Source: Chitinophaga pinensis | Lineage (GTDB): Bacteria; Bacteroidota; Bacteroidia; M30B66 | Assembly: GCA_945883545.1 (NCBI GenBank) | Contig: CAMCXT010000017.1 | Span: 1-58,773, forward strand | DNA: 58,773 bases | Reading direction: 5' to 3' | Shown: in pieces, positions 8,791 through 17,189 of the stretch | Numbering within the stretch: position 1 is the first letter of the stretch | How the letters are laid out: each line of letters begins with the position of its first letter | Notes under the pieces: model-generated | Database searches by the model: none | Told to the model about the DNA's origin: nothing | The model's input: the letters and a program-made list of their open reading frames with translations, nothing else | Made by a program: the position numbers and the translations under genes

Positions 8791-9519
8791 CTAAGGTTCT
8801 GTGTCGCCAAACATGGCAGTCCATGCATTTTCAGCAGCAGCCTGCTCAGCAGCTTTCTTTGAAAAGCCTACGCCTTCTCCACAAACTTTATCGTTGATAA
8901 GTAAAGTTACATAATAGAGTTTTTGTTTGTCCCCATTTAATTCTTCTCGGGCATCGAACAAAATGCTCTTGCGGGCTCTTTGGGTGTAATTAATTAGTTT
9001 CGATTTGAAGTTGAGGTCTTGGTTCTCGAGTTCCTCTACATCCACATGAAAACGGATGATTCGATTGAGCAACATTTTCTCGGTGAAATCGAATCCTTTG
9101 TCGAGATACACTGCACCAATCAGTGCTTCGAATGTATCTCCACAAATAGATTTGTACAGTCGATTTGAAGGATCGTATTGAATCAGTTTTTCGATGCCAA
9201 TTTTGATGGCTAGCTTGTTCAAATAGGCGCGACTCACCATTCTAGATCTCATTTCGGTGAGAAATCCTTCGTCTTTGTAAGGGAATTTCCCGAATAAAAA
9301 CTTGGCTACCACAGCACCAAGAACAGCATCTCCTAGGAATTCAAGTCGTTCGTTTGAATCTTTAACGCCTTCTCGAATTTCACGAGCAACGGATCGATGG
9401 GTAAATGCTTGTTCGTACAAGCGAATATTTCTAGGCCAGAAGCCTAACAAATTCTTGATTTGTTGGTAAAGTTGACCTTTGGAAGAAAAGCGGGCAACAA
9501 GGAAATTCACGAAACTCAA
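8791..9519 (-). CDS. rnc: Ribonuclease III
   Basis: A double-strand-specific endoribonuclease for rRNA precursor and mRNA processing. The catalytic signature NERLEFLGDAVLGAV is intact, with the second acidic cluster in GDTFEALIGAVYLDKG. The C-terminal dsRNA-binding domain runs from about residue 165 (DFKSKLINYTQRA) to the end (SKKAAEQAAAENAW). It has 242 residues. No ATG lies before the catalytic core; the best start is TTG at 9519, which overlaps the fabF stop in a TTGA tetranucleotide (GTG at 9510 is an alternative). The overlap suggests translation coupled to fabF. Confidence 0.95.
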   Translation of the reverse strand: MSFVNFLVARFSSKGQLYQQIKNLLGFWPRNIRLYEQAFTHRSVAREIREGVKDSNERLEFLGDAVLGAVVAKFLFGKFPYKDEGFLTEMRSRMVSRAYLNKLAIKIGIEKLIQYDPSNRLYKSICGDTFEALIGAVYLDKGFDFTEKMLLNRIIRFHVDVEELENQDLNFKSKLINYTQRARKSILFDAREELNGDKQKLYYVTLLINDKVCGEGVGFSKKAAEQAAAENAWTAMFGDTEP

Positions 9520-10763
9520 TCTTCGAACTTGCGGAATATAACTGAAGCATTGTGCCCTCCGAAACCGAAGGTGTTGCTCAATGCGGCGCGCACTGTTCTA
9601 TGTTGTGCCTTGTTGAAAGTGAAATTCAATTTCGAATCCAACTCAGGATCAAAATTCTCCTGATTAATGGTTGGTGGAATAACATCGTGCTTCACAGCAA
9701 GCAAAGAGGCAATTGCTTCTACAGCTCCTGCAGCACCAAGTAAGTGACCAGTCATTGACTTGGTTGCACTAATATTCAGGTTGTAAGCATGTTCTCCAAA
9801 AACACCAACAATCGCCTTAGTTTCAGCAATATCTCCGAGTGGAGTAGAGGTGCCGTGAACATTGATATAGTCAATATCGGTTGGAACCATGCCTGCATCG
9901 TTGAGTGCGCTGCGCATTACATTGATGGCTCCCAAACCTTCTGGATGTGGAGCGGTGATATGATGTGCATCAGCAGAAGCACCACCACCAACAATTTCGG
10001 CGTAAATTTTTGCACCGCGGGCTTTTGCATGCTCAAGTTCTTCGAGAATCAATGCGCCTCCGCCTTCTCCCATCACGAAACCATCACGACTTACGTCGAA
10101 AGGACGAGAAGCTGTTTTTGGAGAATCGTTTCTTTCAGAAAGGGCATGCATAGCATTGAAACCACCCATCGCAGGCTCATTTACAGCGGCTTCTGAACCT
10201 CCAGTGATCATCACATCTGCTTTGCCCATTCGGATGTAGAACATCGAATCGAGAATAGCGTTGGTGGATGAAGCGCAAGCAGAAACTGTAGTAAAATTAG
10301 GCCCTCTGAAGCCGTATCGCATCGAAATGTGTCCGGATGCGATATCGGCAATCATTTTGGGAATGAAAAACGGATTGAACCTTGGGGTTCCATCGCCTTT
10401 TGCAAAAGCTTCAACTTCTTTGAAGAAAGTTTCAAGACCTCCGATACCTGAACCCCAGATAACTCCTGAGCGGTCTGGATCGAAACTACCTTCTACAAAA
10501 CCTGCATCATGATAAGCTTCGTGAGCTGCATACAATGCATATTGAGCAAAAAGATCGAGTCGACGTACCTCCTTACGATCAATAACAGATGAAGGATCAA
10601 AGTCTTTCACCTCGCAAGCAAAGCGAGTTTTGAACTTCGAACAATCAAAGCGCTTGATCATGTCGGCTCCGCTAACGCCCGCAATGAGATTGTTCCAGAA
10701 ATCCTGAACATTGTTCCCCAGCGGAGTTACGGCACCCAGGCCGGTTACGACGACTCGTCTCAA
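9516..10763 (-). CDS. fabF: Beta-ketoacyl-ACP synthase II
   Basis: Condenses malonyl-ACP with acyl-ACP in fatty acid elongation. It is a 415-residue thiolase-fold enzyme with the Cys-His-His triad visible: Cys in VSACASSTNAI, His in NVHGTSTPLGD and His in MTGHLLGAAGAVE; GFGGHNASVIF closes the protein. The N-terminus MRRVVVTGLGAVTPLGN is standard but is encoded from a TTG at 10763, because an in-frame stop lies two codons upstream and no ATG fits. It lies 17 bp after acpP, the carrier of its substrate, and overlaps rnc. Confidence 0.97.
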   Translation of the reverse strand: MRRVVVTGLGAVTPLGNNVQDFWNNLIAGVSGADMIKRFDCSKFKTRFACEVKDFDPSSVIDRKEVRRLDLFAQYALYAAHEAYHDAGFVEGSFDPDRSGVIWGSGIGGLETFFKEVEAFAKGDGTPRFNPFFIPKMIADIASGHISMRYGFRGPNFTTVSACASSTNAILDSMFYIRMGKADVMITGGSEAAVNEPAMGGFNAMHALSERNDSPKTASRPFDVSRDGFVMGEGGGALILEELEHAKARGAKIYAEIVGGGASADAHHITAPHPEGLGAINVMRSALNDAGMVPTDIDYINVHGTSTPLGDIAETKAIVGVFGEHAYNLNISATKSMTGHLLGAAGAVEAIASLLAVKHDVIPPTINQENFDPELDSKLNFTFNKAQHRTVRAALSNTFGFGGHNASVIFRKFED

Positions 10764-10780
10764 ATTCTAAAGCGTAAAGA

Positions 10781-11017
10781 TTACTTGGCGTTCTTTTCGA
10801 TGTAAGTAACAGCGTCACCTACTGTGCCGATGTTTTCAGCTTGATCATCTGGGATCGCGATGCCGAATTCTTTTTCGAATTCCATGATCAGCTCGACAGT
10901 ATCGAGTGAGTCTGCACCCAGATCGTTGGTAAATGAAGCCTCAGGAGTTACTTCACTTTCATCAACTCCAAGCTTGTCTACGATAATCGCTTTAACGCGG
11001 GCAGAAATGTCTGACAT
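10781..11017 (-). CDS. acpP: Acyl carrier protein
   Basis: A 78-residue acidic carrier whose Ser37 in [12 protein letters not shown] receives the phosphopantetheine arm; it shuttles acyl chains between fatty acid synthesis enzymes. The ATG at 11017 gives the standard N-terminus ([12 protein letters not shown]). The frame is open 24 codons upstream, but that part is Phe/Cys/Lys-rich and unlike any ACP. It is the first gene of the acpP-fabF-rnc operon and diverges from purN. A near-consensus -7 box (TTTCTTTG on the minus strand, about 11043-11050) lies roughly 26 nt upstream. Confidence 0.97.
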   Translation of the reverse strand: MSDISARVKAIIVDKLGVDESEVTPEASFTNDLGADSLDTVELIMEFEKEFGIAIPDDQAENIGTVGDAVTYIEKNAK

Positions 11018-11161
11018 TTTGTTTAGTGTAAAAATTTGGGTGCAAAGAAACAGTTTAACATCAAACCTACAAAATCTTTTTTTTAGCAAATCGTTTTACA
11101 ACCTTTTTTGCTGATTAACAGATCAATAATTACGTGCTGTAGAAGCAATGCATCGAAATCT

Positions 11162-11169
11162 TACTTTCG
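11162..11169 (+). promoter_or_regulatory. Possible -7 box for purN
   Basis: TACTTTCG differs from TAnnTTTG at one fixed position and lies 17 nt upstream of the purN ATG in the acpP-purN divergent gap. Confidence 0.3.
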
Positions 11170-11186
11170 CAACTTCCTAAGAGCAT

Positions 11187-11753
11187 ATGGCTAAAATAGT
11201 AATTTTTGGTTCAGGAAGGGGGAGCAATGCCCGCCGAATCATCGAGTATTTCAAGGATTCAGGAAGAGTGCAGGTGGCCGCTTTGGTGAGCGATAAACCT
11301 CGGCGTGGCTTCCTTGACATTTCTTACGATCACCGCATCAACCTCGAAATAGTGAAGGGTTCGGAGCTTTCTGATCCCAAATGGATTGCTCATTTGAAAG
11401 TCATGTATCGCCCGGATCTCATCGTTTTGGCTGGTTACCTGAAGCTCATTCCTGAGGCATTCATTCAAGCATTTCCTGGAAAAATCATCAACATGCATCC
11501 AGCTTTACTTCCTGCCTACGGCGGAAAAGGAATGTACGGTTCTCATGTGCATCAAGCAGTAATTGAAGCCGGAGATGCCAAATCGGGGATCACCATCCAT
11601 GAAGTAAACGAGCGTTATGATGAGGGAAGAATCATTTTCCAAGCAAGCTGTGATGTTTCTCCGGAAGATTCACTTGAAACCTTAGCGCAACGAATCCACC
11701 AATTAGAACACGAGCACCTTCCAGTTCAAATCGAGAAGATTTTATACCCATAA
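11187..11753 (+). CDS. purN: Phosphoribosylglycinamide formyltransferase
   Basis: Transfers a formyl group from 10-formyl-THF to GAR, the third step of purine synthesis. The 188-residue protein has the folate and phosphoribosyl binding blocks of GART: an N-terminal FGSGRGSNARRIIEYF, the catalytic NMHPALLPAYGGKGMYG (Asn, His) and KSGITIHEVNERYDEG with the conserved Asp. It is slightly shorter than the E. coli enzyme (212). It starts an operon with rnhA (12-bp gap) and diverges from acpP. A weak -7 box (TACTTTCG, 11162-11169) lies 17 nt before the start. Confidence 0.95.
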   Translation: MAKIVIFGSGRGSNARRIIEYFKDSGRVQVAALVSDKPRRGFLDISYDHRINLEIVKGSELSDPKWIAHLKVMYRPDLIVLAGYLKLIPEAFIQAFPGKIINMHPALLPAYGGKGMYGSHVHQAVIEAGDAKSGITIHEVNERYDEGRIIFQASCDVSPEDSLETLAQRIHQLEHEHLPVQIEKILYP

Positions 11754-11765
11754 TTTCGGCTTTCT

Positions 11766-12227
11766 ATGCAGATTGAATTGTATACCGATGGTTCTTCCCT
11801 TGGCAATCCTGGTCCGGGTGGATATGGCTTAATTCTCAAAGCTGGACCACATTACAAAGAAGTGAACCAAGGCTATCGATTAACGACCAACAACCGAATG
11901 GAACTGATGAGTGTTATTGTAGGTCTCGAAATGCTTAAGAATCCGGGTTGTCATGTCATGGTGTTTTCAGATTCAAAATATGTCATCGACAGCATCTCAA
12001 AAGGTTGGGTTTTCGGTTGGGTGAAAAAAGATTTTAAAGACAAGAAAAACCGCGATCTCTGGGAACGGTTTCTCCGAATTTATCCCAAACACAAGGTCCA
12101 ATTTACTTGGGTGAAAGGACACAATAACCATCCGCAAAATGAACGTTGTGATCAGTTGGCTGTTGAAGCTGCGACAGGAAGAGATTTATTGATTGATTCA
12201 GGCTATGAAAACGATGGAAGCCGCTAA
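11766..12227 (+). CDS. rnhA: Ribonuclease HI
   Basis: Cleaves the RNA strand of RNA-DNA hybrids (primers, R-loops). The four metal-binding acidic residues are in their usual places: Asp in YTDGSSLGNPGPGGYG, Glu in NNRMELMSV, Asp in FSDSKYVIDS and Asp in NERCDQLAVEA. The basic protrusion (GWVKKDFKDKKNRDLWERF) and the TWVKGHNNHPQ loop are present. Length 153, typical for bacterial RNase HI. It is the second gene after purN and overlaps the next gene's start by about 23 nt. Confidence 0.96.
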   Translation: MQIELYTDGSSLGNPGPGGYGLILKAGPHYKEVNQGYRLTTNNRMELMSVIVGLEMLKNPGCHVMVFSDSKYVIDSISKGWVFGWVKKDFKDKKNRDLWERFLRIYPKHKVQFTWVKGHNNHPQNERCDQLAVEAATGRDLLIDSGYENDGSR

Positions 12228-12735
12228 TTTGAAAGACGGATTTGAAATCGATCCTGCTTCAAACATCGAAGATTACCATTCGATTTATCAGCTAGCAGAA
12301 GACATTATTCCAGGATTTTATGCAGATCATATTGATGCTGCTCACTTGCAGTTTTTCGTTCAACGTTTCCATGCACCTTCAGAAATTGAGGCTCAAATAG
12401 CTGAAGGGAATTTGTACTTCCTTTTTAAAATCAACGGGTTCAATATTGGATACATGGCACTTTATCCACGAAGTGAATATTTACATATCAGTAAATTGTA
12501 TCTGCTCGACGCTTACAGAAGTGCAGGTTTAGGGAAAATAATATTAGACCACATCGAACAAATTGCCCGATTAAATCCAGCATATAACCGACTCGAATTG
12601 CTGGTGAGTATTGGAAATCCGCGTGGAATTGCATTTTATCTGAGCAATGGTTTTGAGAAAAAGGAATATGTGCTCAGCCGTTACGAAAGTGGATATGCCT
12701 ACGAAGATTTCAGAATGGTGAAGTTGCTTAAATAA
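12205..12735 (+). CDS. GNAT family N-acetyltransferase
   Basis: About 176 residues with a GNAT fold. The middle has GYMALYPRSEYLHISKLYLLDAYRSAGLGK, in which RSAGLGK is the acetyl-CoA pyrophosphate loop, and NPRGIAFYLSNGFEKKEYVLS is the usual last beta-alpha-beta. The substrate (protein N-terminus, amine or drug) cannot be told. ATG at 12205 or 12214 are both possible; both overlap the rnhA end, so the gene is probably co-translated with purN-rnhA. A terminator follows. Confidence 0.85.
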   Translation: MKTMEAANLKDGFEIDPASNIEDYHSIYQLAEDIIPGFYADHIDAAHLQFFVQRFHAPSEIEAQIAEGNLYFLFKINGFNIGYMALYPRSEYLHISKLYLLDAYRSAGLGKIILDHIEQIARLNPAYNRLELLVSIGNPRGIAFYLSNGFEKKEYVLSRYESGYAYEDFRMVKLLK

Positions 12736-12738
12736 AAA

Positions 12739-12763
12739 AAGACCGCCCAAATGGAACGGTCTT
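12739..12763. terminator. Terminator hairpin between convergent genes
   Basis: AAGACCG (12739-12745) pairs with CGGTCTT (12757-12763), preceded by a run of A and followed by TTAAAA. It separates the acetyltransferase gene from the convergent M1 peptidase gene. Confidence 0.7.
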
Positions 12764-12786
12764 CTTAAAAGTACATTGCAGAATAA

Positions 12787-15513
12787 TTATGGCTCTCTTT
12801 GGTTAAGCATTCTGCTCAAATTCGGATCGGTTTCCTCTTCACGAATGGTATCGAGGGTTACTTCGATATCGGAAATCTTCTTTTTGATGATCGTTTTTTG
12901 GATTTCTTTTTCTTGAACAACAGTTACTGAAGTGCCTTTTTCAATCATAGCGCTGATTTCAGCAGTGATTTCATCTAAACTTCCTTGGTAATAATTGGCA
13001 TATTCAACCAACACCTGGATTCCAGCAAACCGCAAATACCAAGCATCCGATTTACGTGCAATATCGGTGATTATTGGAACTGAACTCGCTACGAGTGCCT
13101 CATTTTGAGATACCGTATATCGCCCAAGCAATTGAATCAAGATGTATTTATCATTCGGATTGGTTGCCTTGCGGTAAGCCTTTTCCATGAATTCGAATTT
13201 GTTTGGCGTGCCCGAAGCTGCATAAATTGCGGCAATGGATGTTAACAAATCACCTGAAGCAGTCGCTTCCATTTTTTCGAGCAACTTCACCGTATTTTCT
13301 GGATCTGCCTGATACAAGCCAGAAAGCGCCGCACTTTGAACAGCCAATGAACTATCGTTTAAAGCTTTTGCCAATTCTCCTTGAACCACGGCATCGCTAG
13401 CAAATCTGCCTAACCATTCTGTTGCAGTGGCTCTAACACGCGCATCTTTATCGCGGGTAGAAAGCTCAATCAAAAGCGGTTTAAATCCCTCAGGATCTAC
13501 TGAAATAAGGCCTTCGAGATTGTTCAAAGTGTATTGACGAATGTTCCAGAATTTATCGCGCAAAGCAGTTTTTACCAATTCTGAAACTCCAGGCGCGTCT
13601 TGGAATTCTAGGAGTTTTTCGAGTGCCGTAAAGCGATCCTCATAAAGTTTCCCATTTAAGAACAGCCATTCTGCCTCTTCCCGGGAGTTGAGCTGACGAA
13701 CAAAACCGAGCAACATGTGCTCAGCATCGATATTTACAAAGTCGGGTTTCTCGGTTGCTGGAATGGTAATTTGCTGAGCGATCGAATCCATGGTAATGCG
13801 CACTCGACGGGCTGTTCCTCTGTTGTAGATATCCACATCCATCGGCAATCGGAACGCTGAATTTGAACTCAAACTTTGTGTTTGGCTTAAGTTTATTGTG
13901 ATGCTTTTGTTGGCTTCATCGAAATTCCATGATGCATCAACAGTTGGATGTCCGCGATCAAAAAACCACTGGTTGAAGAACCAATTGAGATCCTCACCAG
14001 TAATTTTCTCGAATGCCATTCTGAGATCATGAATTTCGGCAGGCTGGTATTTGTTGTCGTTGAGGTACAATTTGAGTGCATCGAAGAAGGCTTCGTCACC
14101 AACGTATTTTCGCAACATATGTAAAACAGCGCCTCCTTTTTGGTAAGAGTGGCGGTCGAACATGTCTTCACGGTTTTCATAATCGAAGCGAATCAGGTCT
14201 ACTTTTTTGCCAAAAGCCTCTTCCACATATTCGTTCCGACCCGATTGAAGATGGTAATCGGCAGCATCGCGACCATATTTGTATTCTTCCCATAGATATT
14301 CGCTGTAGGTAGCAAACGATTCATTGAGCGGAAGATTTGCCCAAGATTCGCAGGTCACTAAATCGCCAAACCAATGGTGAAACAATTCGTGCGCAATAAC
14401 GCCTTCGTAATTTCCATCGAGCATTTGTGCTGGTGTTTGCTGAACGAATTCGCCAAAAATTGTAGCTGATGTGTTCTCCATAGCACCTGAAACATAGTCA
14501 CGAACCACAATTTGCGAATACTTTGGCCAAGGGAATTCAACTCCGAGTTTATTGGAGAAGAATGTCATCATTTCGGGTGTATTGCCGAATATTTTTCTCG
14601 CATAAGGCTCAAATTCTTTCTCTACATAGTATTCAACGTCGATGTTTTTCCACTTGTCTTTTACCACAGCATATTCCCCGATTCCCATCATCGCCAAATA
14701 AGGTGCATGTGGAAGGTCCATTTTCCAAGTATCTGTTCGGGTTCCGTCGGTGTTTTTCTTCGATGTTGTTTTTAATCCATTGCTGAGTGTCAGAAATTTA
14801 TCAGGTACCGTAATGCTGATCTCCTGGGTCATTTTCTCGTTGGGCTTATCGATAGTTGGAAACCAACATGATGATGATTCGGTTTCTCCTTGCGTCCAAA
14901 TTTGCGTTGGTTTCGAAGGATCTTCATCTTTCGGATCGATAAAATACAAGCCTTTTGCAGCCGTGATGGCAGCACTTCCAATTGCCTTAACGCGCTGAGG
15001 ATTGGCTGTGTATTGGATGTAGATTTTGTAGGCATCATTTCTTGTAAAGCGCTTCCCGAGGGAAATACGAATCTGATCTTCTTTATATGTATAGTTCAGA
15101 TCTGTGAGGGCGCCCGATTTTTCAACCATGGCAACACGTAAAACATCGAAAGATTTCCCATCTAAAATCAATGAATCAACAGGATAATAGTAAGGTTTGA
15201 AGTCAAGTGTTGCTTTTCCGAAAAGTTGCTGATTCGGAATGTCGAAGCTTACTTCCAACTTGGTATGAAGCAAATCGTTTGTGCGGGTTGCCGATGCATT
15301 GTAGCGATTGAGAAGCCTGTTTGGTTGACTAGACGTGTCGCTTTCTGAATTCTCCAATGCTTCAAGGAGTGCCTTCATGAATGTGGAATCGGCCTGTTCA
15401 GTTTCGGTGCCTGATGCATCTACTGTTTGTTTAGGCTGCTTAGTTTTACAAGCATTACCGAAAGAAATTAGTATTCCTGCGGCAAGAATAATCGAGAGAG
15501 TTTTGAATTTCAT
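12787..15513 (-). CDS. M1 family aminopeptidase lipoprotein
   Basis: A 908-residue gluzincin. From ATG 15513 the signal peptide ends in FGNAC, with lipidation at Cys22, so the enzyme is membrane-anchored. The M1 N-terminal beta domain is followed by GAMENTS (exopeptidase substrate motif), the zinc site HELFHHWFGD with the downstream Glu in NESFATYSEYLW, and a catalytic Tyr candidate in FDRHSYQKGGAVLHMLR. From about residue 600 the chain becomes alpha-helical with HEAT-like repeats (e.g. RATATEWLGRFASDAVV, VQSAALSGLYQADPEN), an added domain common in Bacteroidota M1 enzymes. It likely degrades peptides in the periplasm or at the surface. A weak CATATTTG box lies at 15532-15539. Confidence 0.93.
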   Translation of the reverse strand: MKFKTLSIILAAGILISFGNACKTKQPKQTVDASGTETEQADSTFMKALLEALENSESDTSSQPNRLLNRYNASATRTNDLLHTKLEVSFDIPNQQLFGKATLDFKPYYYPVDSLILDGKSFDVLRVAMVEKSGALTDLNYTYKEDQIRISLGKRFTRNDAYKIYIQYTANPQRVKAIGSAAITAAKGLYFIDPKDEDPSKPTQIWTQGETESSSCWFPTIDKPNEKMTQEISITVPDKFLTLSNGLKTTSKKNTDGTRTDTWKMDLPHAPYLAMMGIGEYAVVKDKWKNIDVEYYVEKEFEPYARKIFGNTPEMMTFFSNKLGVEFPWPKYSQIVVRDYVSGAMENTSATIFGEFVQQTPAQMLDGNYEGVIAHELFHHWFGDLVTCESWANLPLNESFATYSEYLWEEYKYGRDAADYHLQSGRNEYVEEAFGKKVDLIRFDYENREDMFDRHSYQKGGAVLHMLRKYVGDEAFFDALKLYLNDNKYQPAEIHDLRMAFEKITGEDLNWFFNQWFFDRGHPTVDASWNFDEANKSITINLSQTQSLSSNSAFRLPMDVDIYNRGTARRVRITMDSIAQQITIPATEKPDFVNIDAEHMLLGFVRQLNSREEAEWLFLNGKLYEDRFTALEKLLEFQDAPGVSELVKTALRDKFWNIRQYTLNNLEGLISVDPEGFKPLLIELSTRDKDARVRATATEWLGRFASDAVVQGELAKALNDSSLAVQSAALSGLYQADPENTVKLLEKMEATASGDLLTSIAAIYAASGTPNKFEFMEKAYRKATNPNDKYILIQLLGRYTVSQNEALVASSVPIITDIARKSDAWYLRFAGIQVLVEYANYYQGSLDEITAEISAMIEKGTSVTVVQEKEIQKTIIKKKISDIEVTLDTIREEETDPNLSRMLNQREP

Positions 15514-15655
15514 CTTTTGGTTACGAAGCTGCAAATATGAGAATTAGTTCAATCTGCCTGTCTAATTGTAAGCTTCATAACGAAGTTTTTGTTTTCAAAG
15601 TGCTTTTCTTGAATTTAAACAGATCGATTCAAGAATGGTTATCTATACAAGACAT

Positions 15656-15663
15656 TATTTTTG
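15656..15663 (+). promoter_or_regulatory. -7 box 4 nt before the membrane protein start
   Basis: TATTTTTG is a perfect TAnnTTTG match and is followed by only 4 nt before the ATG at 15668. It argues for that ATG over an in-frame ATG at 15635 and suggests a nearly leaderless mRNA. Confidence 0.55.
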
Positions 15664-15667
15664 CGCC

Positions 15668-16213
15668 ATGCAACAAGCAAAATTCGAAAGCGACAGAATC
15701 TCAGTAGCTTCATCCAAAGAGCTTCTTGAAATTACCATTTCTGGAAAAATTCCTAGTGGTCAGTTAACAATGCTTACAGCTTGGCTTCTGGCTTGGACAA
15801 TCGCCGGATTTTATGTGATTTCACAAGTGTTCTCATTTTCAGGCGATCAACTTATCTATCTGTTGGTTTGGTTGGGCTTTTGGGCCTATTTCGAATACCG
15901 AATTGGTACAGCTTGGCTTTGGAGAAAATTCGGTAAAGAGGTTTTTCGCATCGAAGGCAATGAAACACAACTCCGTTTCGAGGTTTCATATGGAGGTCGA
16001 GCAACAGCTTTCAAAACTGAAGATCTTCGGAATTTTAAGAATCTCGAAAACGATAAAGGCAAGTTCGTGAAAAGCTTTTTCAGCTCCTACTGGGTTGTTG
16101 GTGGCGAAACCATCGGATTTTATCACAAAGGAAAATTGAACACTTTCGGTCGTCAAATCACTTCAGGAGATGCCGATAAACTGATTTCGCTCATCCAAAA
16201 AAGAATACTCTAA
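15668..16213 (+). CDS. Hypothetical membrane protein, two membrane segments
   Basis: 181 residues. After about 30 polar residues come two closely spaced hydrophobic helices (TMLTAWLLAWTIAGFYVIS and LIYLLVWLGFWAYFEYRI), then a soluble beta-rich domain of about 100 residues (VFRIEGNETQLRFEV, VGGETIGFYHKGKLNTFGR) ending in a helix. The order resembles small bacterial PH-like membrane proteins, but that is a fold guess. It lies 5 bp before the DUF2027-Smr gene, so the two are co-transcribed. Function unknown. The start is set by the adjacent -7 box. Confidence 0.8.
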   Translation: MQQAKFESDRISVASSKELLEITISGKIPSGQLTMLTAWLLAWTIAGFYVISQVFSFSGDQLIYLLVWLGFWAYFEYRIGTAWLWRKFGKEVFRIEGNETQLRFEVSYGGRATAFKTEDLRNFKNLENDKGKFVKSFFSSYWVVGGETIGFYHKGKLNTFGRQITSGDADKLISLIQKRIL

Positions 16214-16218
16214 AACCT

Positions 16219-17184
16219 ATGGCAGCACTCAGTATTGGTTCTCTTGTTCGACCACTTAACGAAACAGGCGAAGGAGTTGTGAGTGCTTTTCGCAAGGATG
16301 GTATGGTGCTCGTTACCATGCACGATGGGTTCGAAATTCCTTTTCCTCCTAATCAGTTAGTGGTTATTCGCTCCGCGGAAATGGCGCCAGGTGAACAACC
16401 TGTTCAATCCGTTACCTCGTCGGCCGAATTGCAACAACCAGGGCTATTTTTCGCATTTTCCTTCGAAGGAATGGAAAAAGACCAAGCAAAAATCGGACTT
16501 TCTCTGGTGAATCAATGGGATGCAGAATTGGTTGTGGTTGTTTATCACCAAAAAGGGAAACAGTTTTTCCATGAAGCTTCAGCCATTTTGCCCGCAGGCA
16601 GTGTGAAGCGTCTCGCTGGAGGTCAGCTTTCATGGTTCCTCGAGCGAGACCGTTTTTATGTTCAGGTTACTCCTGTTTTACGCGAAACAACAGCCATTCC
16701 AGGTGGATGGTCGGGCTATATTAAACACCAAGTTCCTGCCCTAATCGATCCTGCCACATGGCCGCAACAAAGCAGCCTTTCGATGCGAGCGCTCATGATC
16801 AGAATTTTTCCTGATACGAAACCCGACACGATTAAAGTGGTTCCCAAAGAACAAACTGAAACTATTCTTCATAAAACCCCAAAAGATTGGTTGCTCATCG
16901 ACCGCGAAGGCCATTTTGAAGTTGATCTGCACATTGAAGAATTAATTGATGATGCATCCGGAATGGACAATTCATCGATGATTCAATACCAACTCAATTA
17001 CTTTAACAAGTGTTTGGATGAAGCCAGAAACAGGAAGCTCTGGAAGTTTATTGCCATCCACGGTGTTGGGAAAGGGGTATTGAGAAATGAAATCCGACAA
17101 TTAATTAAGCAAGAAGGTTTGAAATTTCAAGATGCATCATATCAACGTTACGGATATGGCGCAACCGAAGTATTGATGCGGTAA
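16219..17184 (+). CDS. DUF2027 and Smr domain protein
   Basis: 321 residues. The N-terminal 230 match the DUF2027 family of Bacteroidota (SIGSLVRPLNETGEGVVSA, then a tandem beta-sandwich region). The C-terminal 90 are a Smr domain: VDLHIEELIDD, then HGVGKGVLRNEIRQLI with the conserved HGxG. Smr domains bind or nick nucleic acids, and in some proteins act on stalled ribosomes. DUF2027 is thought to be a protein- or ligand-binding part; its role is not known. It is the second gene of a two-gene operon with a small membrane protein. Confidence 0.9.
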   Translation: MAALSIGSLVRPLNETGEGVVSAFRKDGMVLVTMHDGFEIPFPPNQLVVIRSAEMAPGEQPVQSVTSSAELQQPGLFFAFSFEGMEKDQAKIGLSLVNQWDAELVVVVYHQKGKQFFHEASAILPAGSVKRLAGGQLSWFLERDRFYVQVTPVLRETTAIPGGWSGYIKHQVPALIDPATWPQQSSLSMRALMIRIFPDTKPDTIKVVPKEQTETILHKTPKDWLLIDREGHFEVDLHIEELIDDASGMDNSSMIQYQLNYFNKCLDEARNRKLWKFIAIHGVGKGVLRNEIRQLIKQEGLKFQDASYQRYGYGATEVLMR

Positions 17185-17189
17185 TTCGA

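Noticed and set aside
11018..11089. Extended acyl carrier protein from the upstream open frame
   Set aside because: The added residues have no similarity to ACP and run into the promoter region; ATG 11017 gives the standard protein.
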